Source of the DNA: Otis tarda
Taxonomy: Eukaryota > Chordata > Aves > Otidiformes > Otididae
Length of the DNA: 64,000 nt
Assembly: GCA_026413225.1 (NCBI GenBank)
Contig: CM048552.1
Span: 168,590,053 to 168,654,052 of the forward strand
Reading direction: 5' to 3'
The position numbers and the translations under genes were made by a program. Positions 11,801 to 22,532 of the stretch are shown in pieces. Below the pieces are notes generated by a model. The model worked only from the letters and a program-made list of their open reading frames with translations, had not been told where the DNA came from and searched no databases. Within the stretch, counting starts at the first letter, position 1; every line of letters begins with the position of its first letter.

Positions 11801-13849
11801 TAAAAGGAAAAAATGTTCATATCTACTGCAGATCAATAGTCAAAAGAATGAATAATATGTCAGCGCTAACATGGAGACAAATTTCATTTTATTGATCTCT
11901 GAGATAATTACACTGTACATCAAAAGAAATTCAATTATATTCATGTGTTACTTTGTGAACTGCATTAGCATCAGTTGGACTCATGAATTTACAACAGGGA
12001 AAATCTTACAAACTGAAATGTGTGTAAACCATTATGGTTCTACTTTCCCAGATCTGCACTATGCATTACAGCCAGGCATATATAATCCCGTGCTGATGTG
12101 GTTCTAACAATTTTAAAAGAGTTGTAAAGAGAGCAAGATAAGTGTAAATATAGGCTACAGTTCTATCCACCTAATTTTGCCTCCAAATTTGTATCTACAG
12201 TTTAAGCATCTTCAAAGCCCTTTTATAGTGTAATGACTCTCTCTGATACAGGAAACCTGGGCATTAGGGGCAATCTGTCCCTGGGGATCTAATGCTTGGC
12301 TCAGCCTAGGTCCCCCAATTATGTGAATAGGATCTCATGTCACATATCATTTTGGCAAGATTTAAAAAGTGCAGTCCTTATCAATCATAGCTGCATAAGG
12401 CAGCAGATAATGAGGTAAATTTATCTTGCAAGAAGTTTTTTTTTGTCAAGGTTGCTGATACAAAGAGCTCTGTAGACATTCAGGTTGTTTGAAGTCCTTC
12501 CCATAGATCACAGAAAAAAACCCAAAATGCTTTTCAAAAATGCTAAAAGCTCCAACTGCCCACTACCCAGCTCCCAAAACTCACCAGCATCCCCCAACAA
12601 CCTCTCCAGGGAAGTTATTGTCAGGCCTGTCAAATGCCAGGCCTGCAAATGTAGGTCCAGTACTATGTCTCAGACAACTTCCTGCAAGGGGTGACAAGGT
12701 TTCTCTTGTGCTCCTGGGACGCATTGATTTTTCTCTCTGAGAAGCAGTTCAGAGAAGGACTGCAGTGCTGTTCATCAGCCATTGTGTATAGAGTGCGTTG
12801 TAAACCAGCCCTGTCCTGTGGCCTTGTCTCTCCACAGTCCCTTCCAGTGGAGATATCCACCTCCTTCAACTCTACAAGGGGTGCCCATCCTTGTGCTTCC
12901 CTTGCACATTGTATGGAGCCTCATGCATCAAGGAAAAGAGGCTGATAAATGTGTTGTCACTGCAAAAATATGAAAAGTCAGATGGAAAGTATGAAAATAT
13001 ACAGTTGTTTGAATTTAATGTCAATGTTAGTAACATAGAGAATGCTTCTCTGATTCAATTATTTGTATTTTATATTACTGCGTTCAATAAGTCTTGCTAT
13101 TAATGAAAGCTGTAAAGCACTTCCAGATGGCCAGCCTTCTGAACACAAGAATGGGCTGAAGCTCACAGCTTTGCAGAGGAATTCAGGTTCATCTATTGCA
13201 GAAGACATAGGGCCTTTTCCCTATACTTGTCCCAGAGACATGCTGGGACAAACAAAGACAATATGAAATATAAGTATCAGCCCTTGGCTGGATAAATGTT
13301 CTAACATTTACATATAATTGAGGGTGTGTCTTAGGAAGGCAGAGGTAATGAAGAGCCGAACATTATTAAAAGAGCTAATCCTTTGCTAAAGAGATATAAG
13401 CCATTTGTGTAACCTCACTGGCATTGTAGTAAAAACACATTGCAATGTTGTTAAAGGTCTTAATTCTTTGCTTCTGAAAGTGTAAAACAGGTCGTGGGTC
13501 ATAGAGTTTGGAGGAATGTTGTACAATATTATATGAAGAAAAAGAATTGCACCTCAGCTTAATTTTATCTAAGTTACTTCTGAAATACTCAGTTTGAGAT
13601 GTAATAGGAGATTCACCACAGCCCTACTTATTTTCTTACTTTCTAAACAACTGTTTTTTAAAGCATAGCTGTAATCACAGTTAACTCAAAGGAACAGAGG
13701 CACAATATGTAGATCATAAATCAATTATATTGAGAGACTCAGATATATAAGTACCTAGACATCTTGAAGAAATATGACATTTTTCACAATTTTCAGGATT
13801 TAAATGAATAAGACTTATTCAGAGCCATAAACATCACCAGTAAGCTTGA

Positions 13850-14060
13850 CAAGGTGGGATTCACAAAATTCAGGTCTCTGTATCTAAGGCAGTCACCTAA
13901 GATTCCCTTTATAGCCAGTAGAGAGAAATAGGTACATTAAGGATAAGAGTCATTTGACCTATTTTCATCAGCTATTTTAGGATGAGATGAATCATACTGT
14001 AGAAGTGCTTATTTCATCTCGTTGAACATAAATGAGAGTACAGAGAGGCTGCTTCGGATG
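13850..14060. repeat. Old dispersed repeat, family not identified (copy 1)
   Basis: The block GGATGAGATGAATCA at 13979-13993, followed a few bases later by TAGAAGTG, recurs at 33158-33184. The upstream context is also similar (GACCTATTTTCATCAGC here, GACTTATTTTAGATATC there). Shared order of diverged blocks in two places 19 kb apart points to an ancient interspersed repeat rather than chance. The outer limits are uncertain, and only about 13955-14005 is supported by the comparison. It may be a remnant of a DNA transposon or an old SINE-like family. Confidence 0.4.
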
Positions 14061-14285
14061 TTAACTATATCCACACTATGATTTATGATGATTCAGATAC
14101 TGATGGCTATACTTGGTCAAATGACTACTCCCAACCACATTGGCTTTTGTTGGTTTTCAATTAAGCACAATAAAAAGGTTCATTTAGGGGAATGTCTTAC
14201 ATCCTATGCAAAAGACACCATGTAAAATAAGTGAGACTAAGGCCTAATCAAGTGCCTGTTATTGTTTATATGTGGAGTAATAGGA
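14061..14285. other. Unique noncoding sequence
   Basis: Short AT-rich interval between the old repeat and the CR1 insertion. Nothing recognisable is seen in it. Confidence 0.5.
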
Positions 14286-14782
14286 TAGAATCATAGAATC
14301 ATAGAATCATAGAATCACATGGTTGGATGGGACCTATAAGATCATCTAGTCCAACCATCTTCCCACTACCATTGCTGCCACAGCTACTAAACCATATCTT
14401 GTAGCTTCTCATCAAGCCGCCTCTTGAACACTGCCAGGGACGGCGACTCCACCACCTCCCTGGGCAGGCCATTCCAGTGCCTGACCACTCTTTGAGAGAA
14501 AAAGTTTTTCCTCACGTCCAATCTAAACCTCCTCTGGTACAATTTGTGGCCATTTCCTCGGGTCCTGCTTGTTGCCTGGGAGAAGAGGCCAAACCCCTGC
14601 TCATCACAACCTGCCTTCAGGAAGCTGTAGAGTGCAATGAGGTCTCCCCTGAGCCTCCTCTTCTCCAGACTAAACAATCCCAACTCTCTCAGCCGCTCCT
14701 CATAAGACTTGTGCTCCAGACCCCTCACCAGCTTTGTTGCCCTTCTCTGGACATGTTCCAGGGCTTCAATGTCTTTCTTGTA
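14286..14782 (-). mobile_element. CR1 LINE, 5'-truncated, well preserved
   Basis: A minus-strand CR1 copy of about 497 bp. Its 3' end, at the low coordinates, is a threefold AGAATCAT octamer array (14286-14315), the reverse complement of the CR1 tail. Next comes GGGACCTATAAGATCATCTAGTCC, the CR1 3' untranslated end read in reverse. The element breaks off at about 14782 and abuts a GATA-rich microsatellite at 14787-14806. An uninterrupted 113-codon frame (14728 down to 14387) covers the extreme C-terminus of ORF2. This lack of frameshifts or stops suggests the insertion is young compared with the others in the window. The element has lost the endonuclease and nearly all of the reverse transcriptase, so it is not autonomous. 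Its ORF2 piece is annotated separately. Confidence 0.97.
14387..14728 (-). pseudogene. CR1 ORF2 C-terminal fragment (reverse transcriptase-endonuclease polyprotein)
   Basis: A 113-codon open frame, read leftwards, encodes the last part of CR1 ORF2 and ends at the natural stop. Visible landmarks in order are [20 protein letters not shown] near the start, [18 protein letters not shown], the [19 protein letters not shown] block in the middle, and [11 protein letters not shown] near the end. In a full-length element ORF2 carries an endonuclease and a reverse transcriptase that copy the RNA into the chromosome. None of the catalytic region is present here. The apparent ATG is an internal methionine, so this is a fossil fragment, not an independent gene. 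It is open along its full length, which marks this as a relatively recent insertion. Confidence 0.93.
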
Positions 14783-14807
14783 AGAAGATAGATAGATGGA
14801 TAGATTG
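14783..14807 (+). repeat. GATA-type microsatellite at the CR1 5' break
   Basis: GATAGATAGATGGATAGATT at 14787-14806 directly joins the 5' truncation point of the CR1 copy. It may be the pre-existing target or arose by slippage afterwards. Confidence 0.7.
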
Positions 14808-15662
14808 GTAATGTACTTGAAATACTAGAAGTAAGTCTGATGGCATGTTCTGCCATCAGTAGGACAATATTTTCCTTCAACAGAGAGCTAGGAATATATA
14901 TGAATGTATGATGTGATTGTTTATAGAGGCAAAAGTGTAGCATGGGACATAATTTGGGATTTTTTTAAAGGGGTGAATGCAGCGGAAGCTCTTCTAGCTT
15001 CACTAACATAGTCCAATGTCAAAACAGAAATTGATTTGGTGACTGCAAGGGCATCTATGTCTTACACTGGTGTTAGAGTAAGCAGAGGAAGTCCTACATT
15101 TATATGGTATGTGCGTTGTATTTAGAGATACATATAAGTACATAATATAAACATATAAATGAAACAAGTTAGAAAGATCAAACAATTAGGTTGTGAAGGG
15201 TCTTAGTTTCAGTTCCTTTCTTTAGAACTTGTGTTTTGAGAAACAGGTGGATACTATACATAAATAGTATTGCTATTTTAAGAGCATGTGTATGTGGCGG
15301 TATGTATGTGCATATTTATGAAAATAATAAAAAAAATCATCTGCTATATAAAAGAAAAGAATTATTATGTCCCACATTGTTCGTGATCAATTTGAAGTTC
15401 AGACAGCTGTAAATGTTATTTATTTAATGCCTTGGTAGGAGCAATATTTTTATTATGTTTATTTTATAAAAATCTCTTCAAAAGACATCAAGGTTACCAC
15501 ATTCTTACTGCCCGCTCCCTTTCCGTCATCTGAAATCCTTGAAAAGCTTCTCACATCCATACGTTGCAGTCTTCCAGGTTTGTATTTTGGCATTGACCTG
15601 TATATCTTACATTTATATCCTATACAGCCTTCATGTATCAGTGAGAATATGAACCTTCCAAA

Positions 15663-15724
15663 GGTTTGGGTTTTTGGTTTGTGGGTGTTTTTATGTTGGG
15701 TTTTGGTTTTGGGTTTTTTTTTTG
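15663..15724 (+). repeat. G/T-rich low-complexity strand
   Basis: About 60 bases made almost entirely of G and T, with several GGG triplets separated by T-rich loops (for example GGGTTTTTGG and GTTGGGTTTTGG) and ending in a T-run. Similar in style to 30240-30298. It could in principle fold as a weak G-quadruplex, but the loops are long and uneven. Confidence 0.6.
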
Positions 15725-18700
15725 ACTAATAATATAATGTTATCAAAGTTGTATTGTTAGCGATGTAACATCCTAAAAATGCATGTCTAAGACATCCAAG
15801 TATTATAGAGGTGCTAGTCCAGACACATTAAGTTCATTCCTTCCCCTAGGAATACTCTCTAGTCTGCAGTGAGAAGTAGGCATCCAAGTATGCCCAAAAG
15901 TGAGCTTGTTTACAGCCACATTGGAAGAAGGCAACTTTTATTTTCACTAGGGGCTCCACTGGTAGGCAATACGACTGGTGGGCTCTGAATCATCAGATGC
16001 TCTCCTCTGTTTCAGCCTCTCTCTTCCCCTGCTCCTGCGCCTCCAGAAATTGTCGTTAAGGTCCACAGACGGGTCTTTTTCCTCCTCATGCCTTTACTGT
16101 TTCCTCTTCCAAGGTATTGTGGAGCAGGTGGCTGTATGCTGGGAAGTGGCCAGTGCAACAGTGTGCACATAGCAGTGGGTGGTTTGATGGCACAAAACTT
16201 TGCTTCCTGGCCCAGTGATTTCATCCTAGCTTCAACCGCGGTGACACCATCACTATTTTGACTCCTGTAGTTAATGTTGCAAATCAAATCTGACTCAGTA
16301 AACAGCCCCCGTAGTGCTGGCTTGCCTCCTTAAGATTCCTCCTTAAACCCCCACTTTCAGCAGGTAGCTTTCCGACAATACGCTCTAGGTTGGCACAAAC
16401 CACTTCTCACACCTGTGATTGTATCAGGAAAAAAGACCAAAATAAATATTTACAGTGTACATGCAAGAAGAAAAGGGCTGTTTTCCCTTTTCTGTCATTG
16501 ATTTCCTCTGTTCCTCAGTTACTGTGTCCTGCTGTGTTTATTTATGATACTGTGTCTAACTCAGATTGCATTTTGTGGGGAAAAGTCCCTGTTCCTTTGC
16601 TGTGGTTGTTTGTGCTAGTCTTGCACACAATGACAAAGAACAGGTGAAGAAAAAGCATGGAGAACACTAGATGAAAGCAGTAGTAAAATCCCCAAAATTG
16701 ATTGAAGTACTTAGAAGATAGTCACTAAAATGACTGTTAAACTCCTTTTTAAAATCTATTAGTGTTCATATTCATAGCTCCTCTTTAGAATGACACATGC
16801 TATCATTTAACCCACTAGATATGTCAAAAAATAAAACCTAACCCATGGGAGTGTGTAGAAAGGATTAAATTAAAATTAGGTTTGTTTTCTTCTAAATGTT
16901 TAAAAAGTAATAACATACTTTTATTGCTGTTAATAGGGTTTCACATTTTTCTTATAAGTGATCACAGAATTCTTGTTATGTGTAAAAAAAACCAAGAAGC
17001 AATGGAGAAGAGGATTTCAAAATGAAAAATTCTCTCTTTCTTACACTTGGAAATACACCAAGTTTTTCAGACCAGTTTGACTTACCTCTGCTATCTTGTA
17101 CATGCTCTGGAAAGTTGGATTTAAGAAGTTAGGCAGAATTGAGTCCTCTCCTCATTTGGAAACCACTAAGTTGTTTATTTATAGAGGACTTTTACATTCC
17201 CAAAACCCCTAGGTAACCGGAGTTCCTCACTGACAAGAACAGACTTTGCAAGAGACCCTTTTGATGGGTTCATAATTGAGAAATAGTGATCAGGAAATAA
17301 AATCCTGATTAAAAAAAAAGTGAAGCATTCATATGCTATAAAGTGGTGGTTGCTCCAGTTGTGTTTGTTTATACTCTGAAATATTCTAAATTCACATGTT
17401 TACAAGATGGATGTGTTTCAAATGCGGGATAGTCCCATACATTACTGGCAGTGTAGATGCTATGTCTAGCAAAGCAAATCTGTAAACTGCTGATTGCCAG
17501 AAGCCAGGAGGGCACAAGGAGAAGGTTTTCTCTCTACTTGCATTCCTTACCTCTTTTTTTTAAACATCTCCTACCAGCAAAAAAAAAAAAAAAAAGAAGC
17601 ATACTGGGATAAACAGACATTCATGTATGGCTGGTCTGATGTTCGGCGTTCTCATCACAAGGACTGAAAGCCTTTGAAAGCTAATGGCTTGCTCCATCCT
17701 AAAGGAAGCCCTTCCTGAGTGGGGGGAGCTGCATCTGCCTGCCTTTGCTTTTATCTACTCTGGGGCTAATGGAAGACATCGGTTTCCTGTTCTGTCAATC
17801 TTGCCTGTCAAGCAGACACTGAATTCACTTTAATCAAAGCCACAAACTTTTAACAAGGTGTACATGGAAGGTTCAGAATGTCTCTCTTGCTTGTACTTAT
17901 GTACTTTACCTTTTGAAACATCAGATGCTCACATTGTGTGAGGGCCAGATGCTGAGAAGGTGAAACCCTGCTATCATTCCGCCGACTTCAATAACCGCGC
18001 TGATTTGTACCAGCTGAGTTTCTGCTCTGCAACTTACATTTCCAAGCCTCTCACATATATACACCTATAACTGAAGAAAAGGTTGAGCTTCTGATTTTCT
18101 TCCACTGAAATAAATAAACATATTTCCAAGGTACTATTTTAAAATAAAGATTTGCTTACTGCTTCTCTCAGAAAAGGTTTCTATCACTGCTGATTTATTC
18201 TTTTTCATTTATATTTTAAAAAAATATATTTTAAACTTGTTCCTGATTTTTGGCATCATATTTTAATATTATTAAAAAAAAAGCACATTTGTTTGGATAG
18301 TACTTCATCAAACATTGAATTACATGGCACTCTACCTATTTTGGGCATTCTCAGTGTGACCAGCAATAGAGGACATAGATAGTGATGGCAAATAAACCTG
18401 AATGTAAGAAGGCAGATGAAATGTTGATCCTTCCCATAGTGACACTGCTGTCTTTAAAATGCCAGAATTTAAAGACTTAAACCACTAACTTCGCATGCTT
18501 TCTGTTGTTTTAGGGTAATAAGTCCTTCTAACTCTAAAGTACGACACTGACAAGATCTCTCAAGACCTTGGGGCACTTGTAACTTGAGTATCCTGCATGT
18601 CCTATGGTTTAAGTCTTTATAGATTACTTACAAAGATCAGATAGTGCAAAGAAATTGAGAACAAACCATGTACACTTTGATACTGTTTTCATACCAAATG

Positions 18701-21700
18701 AGGAAACTAAAAATTTCCTCTTTGAAAACCACATGAGTAGAGTATAGGTTGCTCATGTTATAAAAACAGCAGAAGTTTCATTATAACAGTATTTTAACAA
18801 AGACCTCATGATTTCACCCCTATTTTGTAATTTGACTTTTTATTTTTTACCTCTAAGAGAAAAAAGGCAAGGGGAAAAAAAACCCTAAGATGTTTTAAAT
18901 TTGCTTAGCAGAAAAGTTAAAACAGAAGCTAACAGACGGATAAAAAGGCTTTGAAGAGCTTTTTGAGACTAATAAAACTTAATCTTCTTTCACTGAAATG
19001 CTAACAGTCATGATTAAAATGTACAGAGCATGAATGATGTCTTACCCTGGCAAAAAAAAAAAAAAAGTATGAAAGTGTTTTTCTATTCCCATTTTCAATG
19101 TCATATTCATAATAATCATAGCTTCAACCACAAGTTTTGCTACTCCTGATTTAGCAAAAGCAAATACACTTGCCTCCCCCAATTTATCAGGAGTAAATAC
19201 TGCATATCAAGCACACACATAAAACAAATATCCGGTCAAATGGAGGAGATGGGAATTGTTCTGCCAATTAGTAAATTATTCAGTGCTGGTAGTGTTGCAG
19301 CTATTTAACTCTTGCTAATTGCCCAGCTATATTTACTGAATACCTAACAGAAGAAAATAAATAAATAAAAGATGCTCTGAATCACTGGTCTGTCTGAACC
19401 CAACCATCAAAGCGTGCTGTTGTGTTTGAGTTAGTTTCTGCAGAAGTATAAAAAAAATCCTCTTGCTGGAAACTTTGATGGTAGATGTTAATGGCTTCTG
19501 TTCTCTAAATGCTTATGCACATATGTACATTTGCTCAAGTAAATAGTCTATGAGACTGTGCCCATGAATAATGTGACAGATATAGAAAAGTATAGGCCTG
19601 GCTGACTCCTGTGATGTTTACAAAAACCTTAATGTCCTACAATCTGTTGTTAAAAGACAGACAAATTTAGATATTGCTCACATTAAATCTAATGTTAACT
19701 ACGTTACTCTATGTTGTGTCATTGGTATAGACATTCAGCATTTCATGCAAAGTAAAACAACACAGTCTGTGACTTTGTTCATTTTTATATTTCATGAATA
19801 TTGAAGCTTTAAGCAATATTCATATGGATTTGTTTCTCAGTGTAGATGATTTTTAAGATCTTTTAAAAAAAAAGCCTCAGCTAAACTGAATCAGCAGACA
19901 TACAAAACATAAATGCTAGGCCAGTGTTTGCTTATTCCGCTGACATCTAATTTGTCTGATGCAGTTTAATTATTTTTACTTATCTTTCTTTTTACTTTTC
20001 CTTTTGGAAAATAGAGCATGCCAACACTTTTCTTTGCTGATTTTACAGTTTTCTTCCTGGCTAGTGTTACCTCTTTCTCACACTGCTTTCCCCTTTCCTT
20101 ACCCTAATTGAGGTTGCCACGAATGCTGATCTCCCAGTTTGCTTCCTTGCCCATCACCAGGGAACTCTCATTTTTCCTTTAGCAAGTGAGTCTGAGTGTA
20201 CCTGACTTCAGAATGAGGTGATGGAGCCTGTGAGGTAGCTGTTGGAAGGAGTGCAGGAAAGGGAGACTATCAACCAGATGGATGGGGTCAAGGCAAATTT
20301 TATTCCCTGGAAATCAGTATATCTTACTTTGATTGTCCTTAAGTACAAATAACATTGCTCTTTTTTTTTTCTATTTTTTTTTCCCCATTTTTTTCTGAAC
20401 TCGTGCTCTTTAAGAAGAGCTCATCTAAAGGCATCTAAGGCATCTGATCTCATCAGTAGAAAATAGGCTAAGAGCAATGTTAGATTTGTAAGGGTAATTT
20501 TTTCCCCGCTTTCCTCAGTACTTACAAGTTCTTATATCACAAGGGTACAGTCACCATCTCAAAAACTCTAAAGTGTCATCTTGTCTTAGTTTGGTGCAAC
20601 AGTTAAAGCCCTTCTTCCTGTGGTACTCAAATAGTCAATTTAAAGCCATTTTCTAACATTCAATGGCATCAGTGCTTGTGAGATCAGTAATGCCACACAA
20701 GAAACACTTTAGTCCTAGGTAACAAATTCAAATCCAGCCTAGGCTGAACATGAATCTTGTAAGACAGCTGTTTAGCTGACTTCATGAAGTGATGAAAGGA
20801 GGTAGTGTCACACTGATTCTCAGTGGGCAGGTGTCTACATGGTGGGACAATGGATGTTACTTGACACACTTTGTGGTGGTCTCAGCAGACAGCCCCACAT
20901 TGATCTCCTCAGTGCTAGGAGTGTTGCCCCTGAGTTAAAACATGCCAGCAGGGTGATGTGAGAAAGCGTACACTGTTTTACTTTATGCTGTATCTCTGCA
21001 AAGCTTGCTTTAGCTGCAGTCACATACCTCCTATGAATCCTGGATAGAATAAAAGAAAACTAGATTGTGCAGCTGAATGAAAGCATCCTCCCTTTGTGCC
21101 TCTGTTAAGACCATGAAGCTCATTTGAAATACACTGGCTTATATGCAAATCAGTAATGTACAAGGTAATAATATAACACAGGGAATGGAAATAGAAAACT
21201 GAAAGGGTTTTGGATTCAATATTTCATTTCAATCTAAATTAATCTTGGTGATCTTTTAGTACATCATATACCAAGAAAGGCAAAGAGTATATTAAATTAC
21301 CTACAGACAGTCCACAGTGATAAAATGTTTGGAAGAAAGTACTCCTTATGGCATTTCTAATTATTATTTCTTCACTGGCTCCATTAAGATACAAAAATAG
21401 AATACAAATGTTTTAGTCTGACAATGAAATGTTTGATGACATTTAATTAAATAGTAAGGGACACAAGCCAAGGGAAATATTACAGTATAACATCACAACG
21501 GATTACTCTTGTATTTAACATTACTTAGACATGAGAGAGAAACACATTGGGGGAGGAATTTTTCCAAAGCATCTTTTCAGTTCTGATTTAAATTTAGGAT
21601 GCCTAAATCAGCTATTATAAGAAAATTCCTGTGGATATGGAGCTTCTCTTGCACTTTGAGTTAACCAGGATCAAATTCCTATCTGTAGCACTATTCTAGT

Positions 21701-22518
21701 GTGCAAAAGTTTGCAAGATTCAACCTTTGGTCTATAGTTATTTAAAATAATCCCTTACATAGTTTATATTGAGGGTTGGATCAAAGTGCCACTGCAAATA
21801 TAACCAAGAGCAGATATGGTTCATGCTAGTTGTCATCTACGACTTTTTGTTTAAAACTGGCATAGATAGCAATCCTATGTGTGACACGAGTTGTGTGCCC
21901 CTTCTGAGAAATACGTGTAATTCCTAACTGTGAATAGTTAGCTGTGCAAAATAAAACCATTTCATGTTTTTATTTGAATTATCGCTTCCGTTTGTCTATT
22001 TGTTCCTCTACTGACTCATAAAATTTTTACCAGGAACAAATATGATAAAAGTAGTAGGCAAGTAAGTGTATATACATATGCTTCTCTATATATACATGCA
22101 GCATGTGGGCTCACTGAGACTATTTTGGCTGCTGGACAACTTTCTGTGGTATTAATCAGGCATTACATTGATTTTGATTGCATTCTTATTCTAGAAGGAT
22201 AATTCGCTGTTATACATCAGACATTTTTAAACAACAAGACTTGTATTCACAGACAAGCATAATGGCTTTATTGACTATAATAAGTTATCAAAGTGCAACA
22301 GAGAAGATAAATTATATGCATGAACTGTGATTATATGTTTCTCATGTTCTAAGGGCTATTTCTATGTACTTTTCATAAGGGTAAATGCTTTCTAGAGACA
22401 GCCTCATCTATATATGTGTTTAATTTTACTTTTCTCTGTAGTTTAGGACCTATTTAAATGAATAATGATGGAAATTATCTCAAGCCCACTGCCATTAACA
22501 AGAGGACTGATACTGACC

Positions 22519-22532
22519 TATGCAGGGGGCGG
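22519..22532 (+). promoter_or_regulatory. Possible CTCF-like core site
   Basis: TATGCAGGGGGCGG matches the right-hand 11 bases of the CTCF core pattern (SYAGRGGGCRS) but not its first three positions. It lies in a small G-rich patch (22519-22580) inside AT-rich DNA. By sequence alone this is only a weak candidate. Confidence 0.25.

Larger units (their letters stand above)
5054..13849. other. Unique noncoding sequence with minor simple repeats
   Basis: Nearly 9 kb without a supported gene. Features seen are a run of 12 G at 7637-7648, a run of 15 T at 8059-8073, a short degenerate tandem at 8788-8832 (listed separately), an A-run at about 9792-9804, and a 9-bp perfect dyad around 11543-11562 that is AT-rich and probably incidental. 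Predicted frames are short, overlap on opposite strands and match no family I know. The stretch at 12485-12945 is open in several plus-strand frames but shows no domain and no sign of codon preference. Confidence 0.55.

Noticed and set aside
17579-17595. A-run as the tail of a retroposed gene or SINE
   Set aside because: No retrocopy-like or SINE-like sequence precedes it, and no flanking direct repeat is visible. It is treated as a simple homopolymer, as are the other 15-17 base A and T runs.
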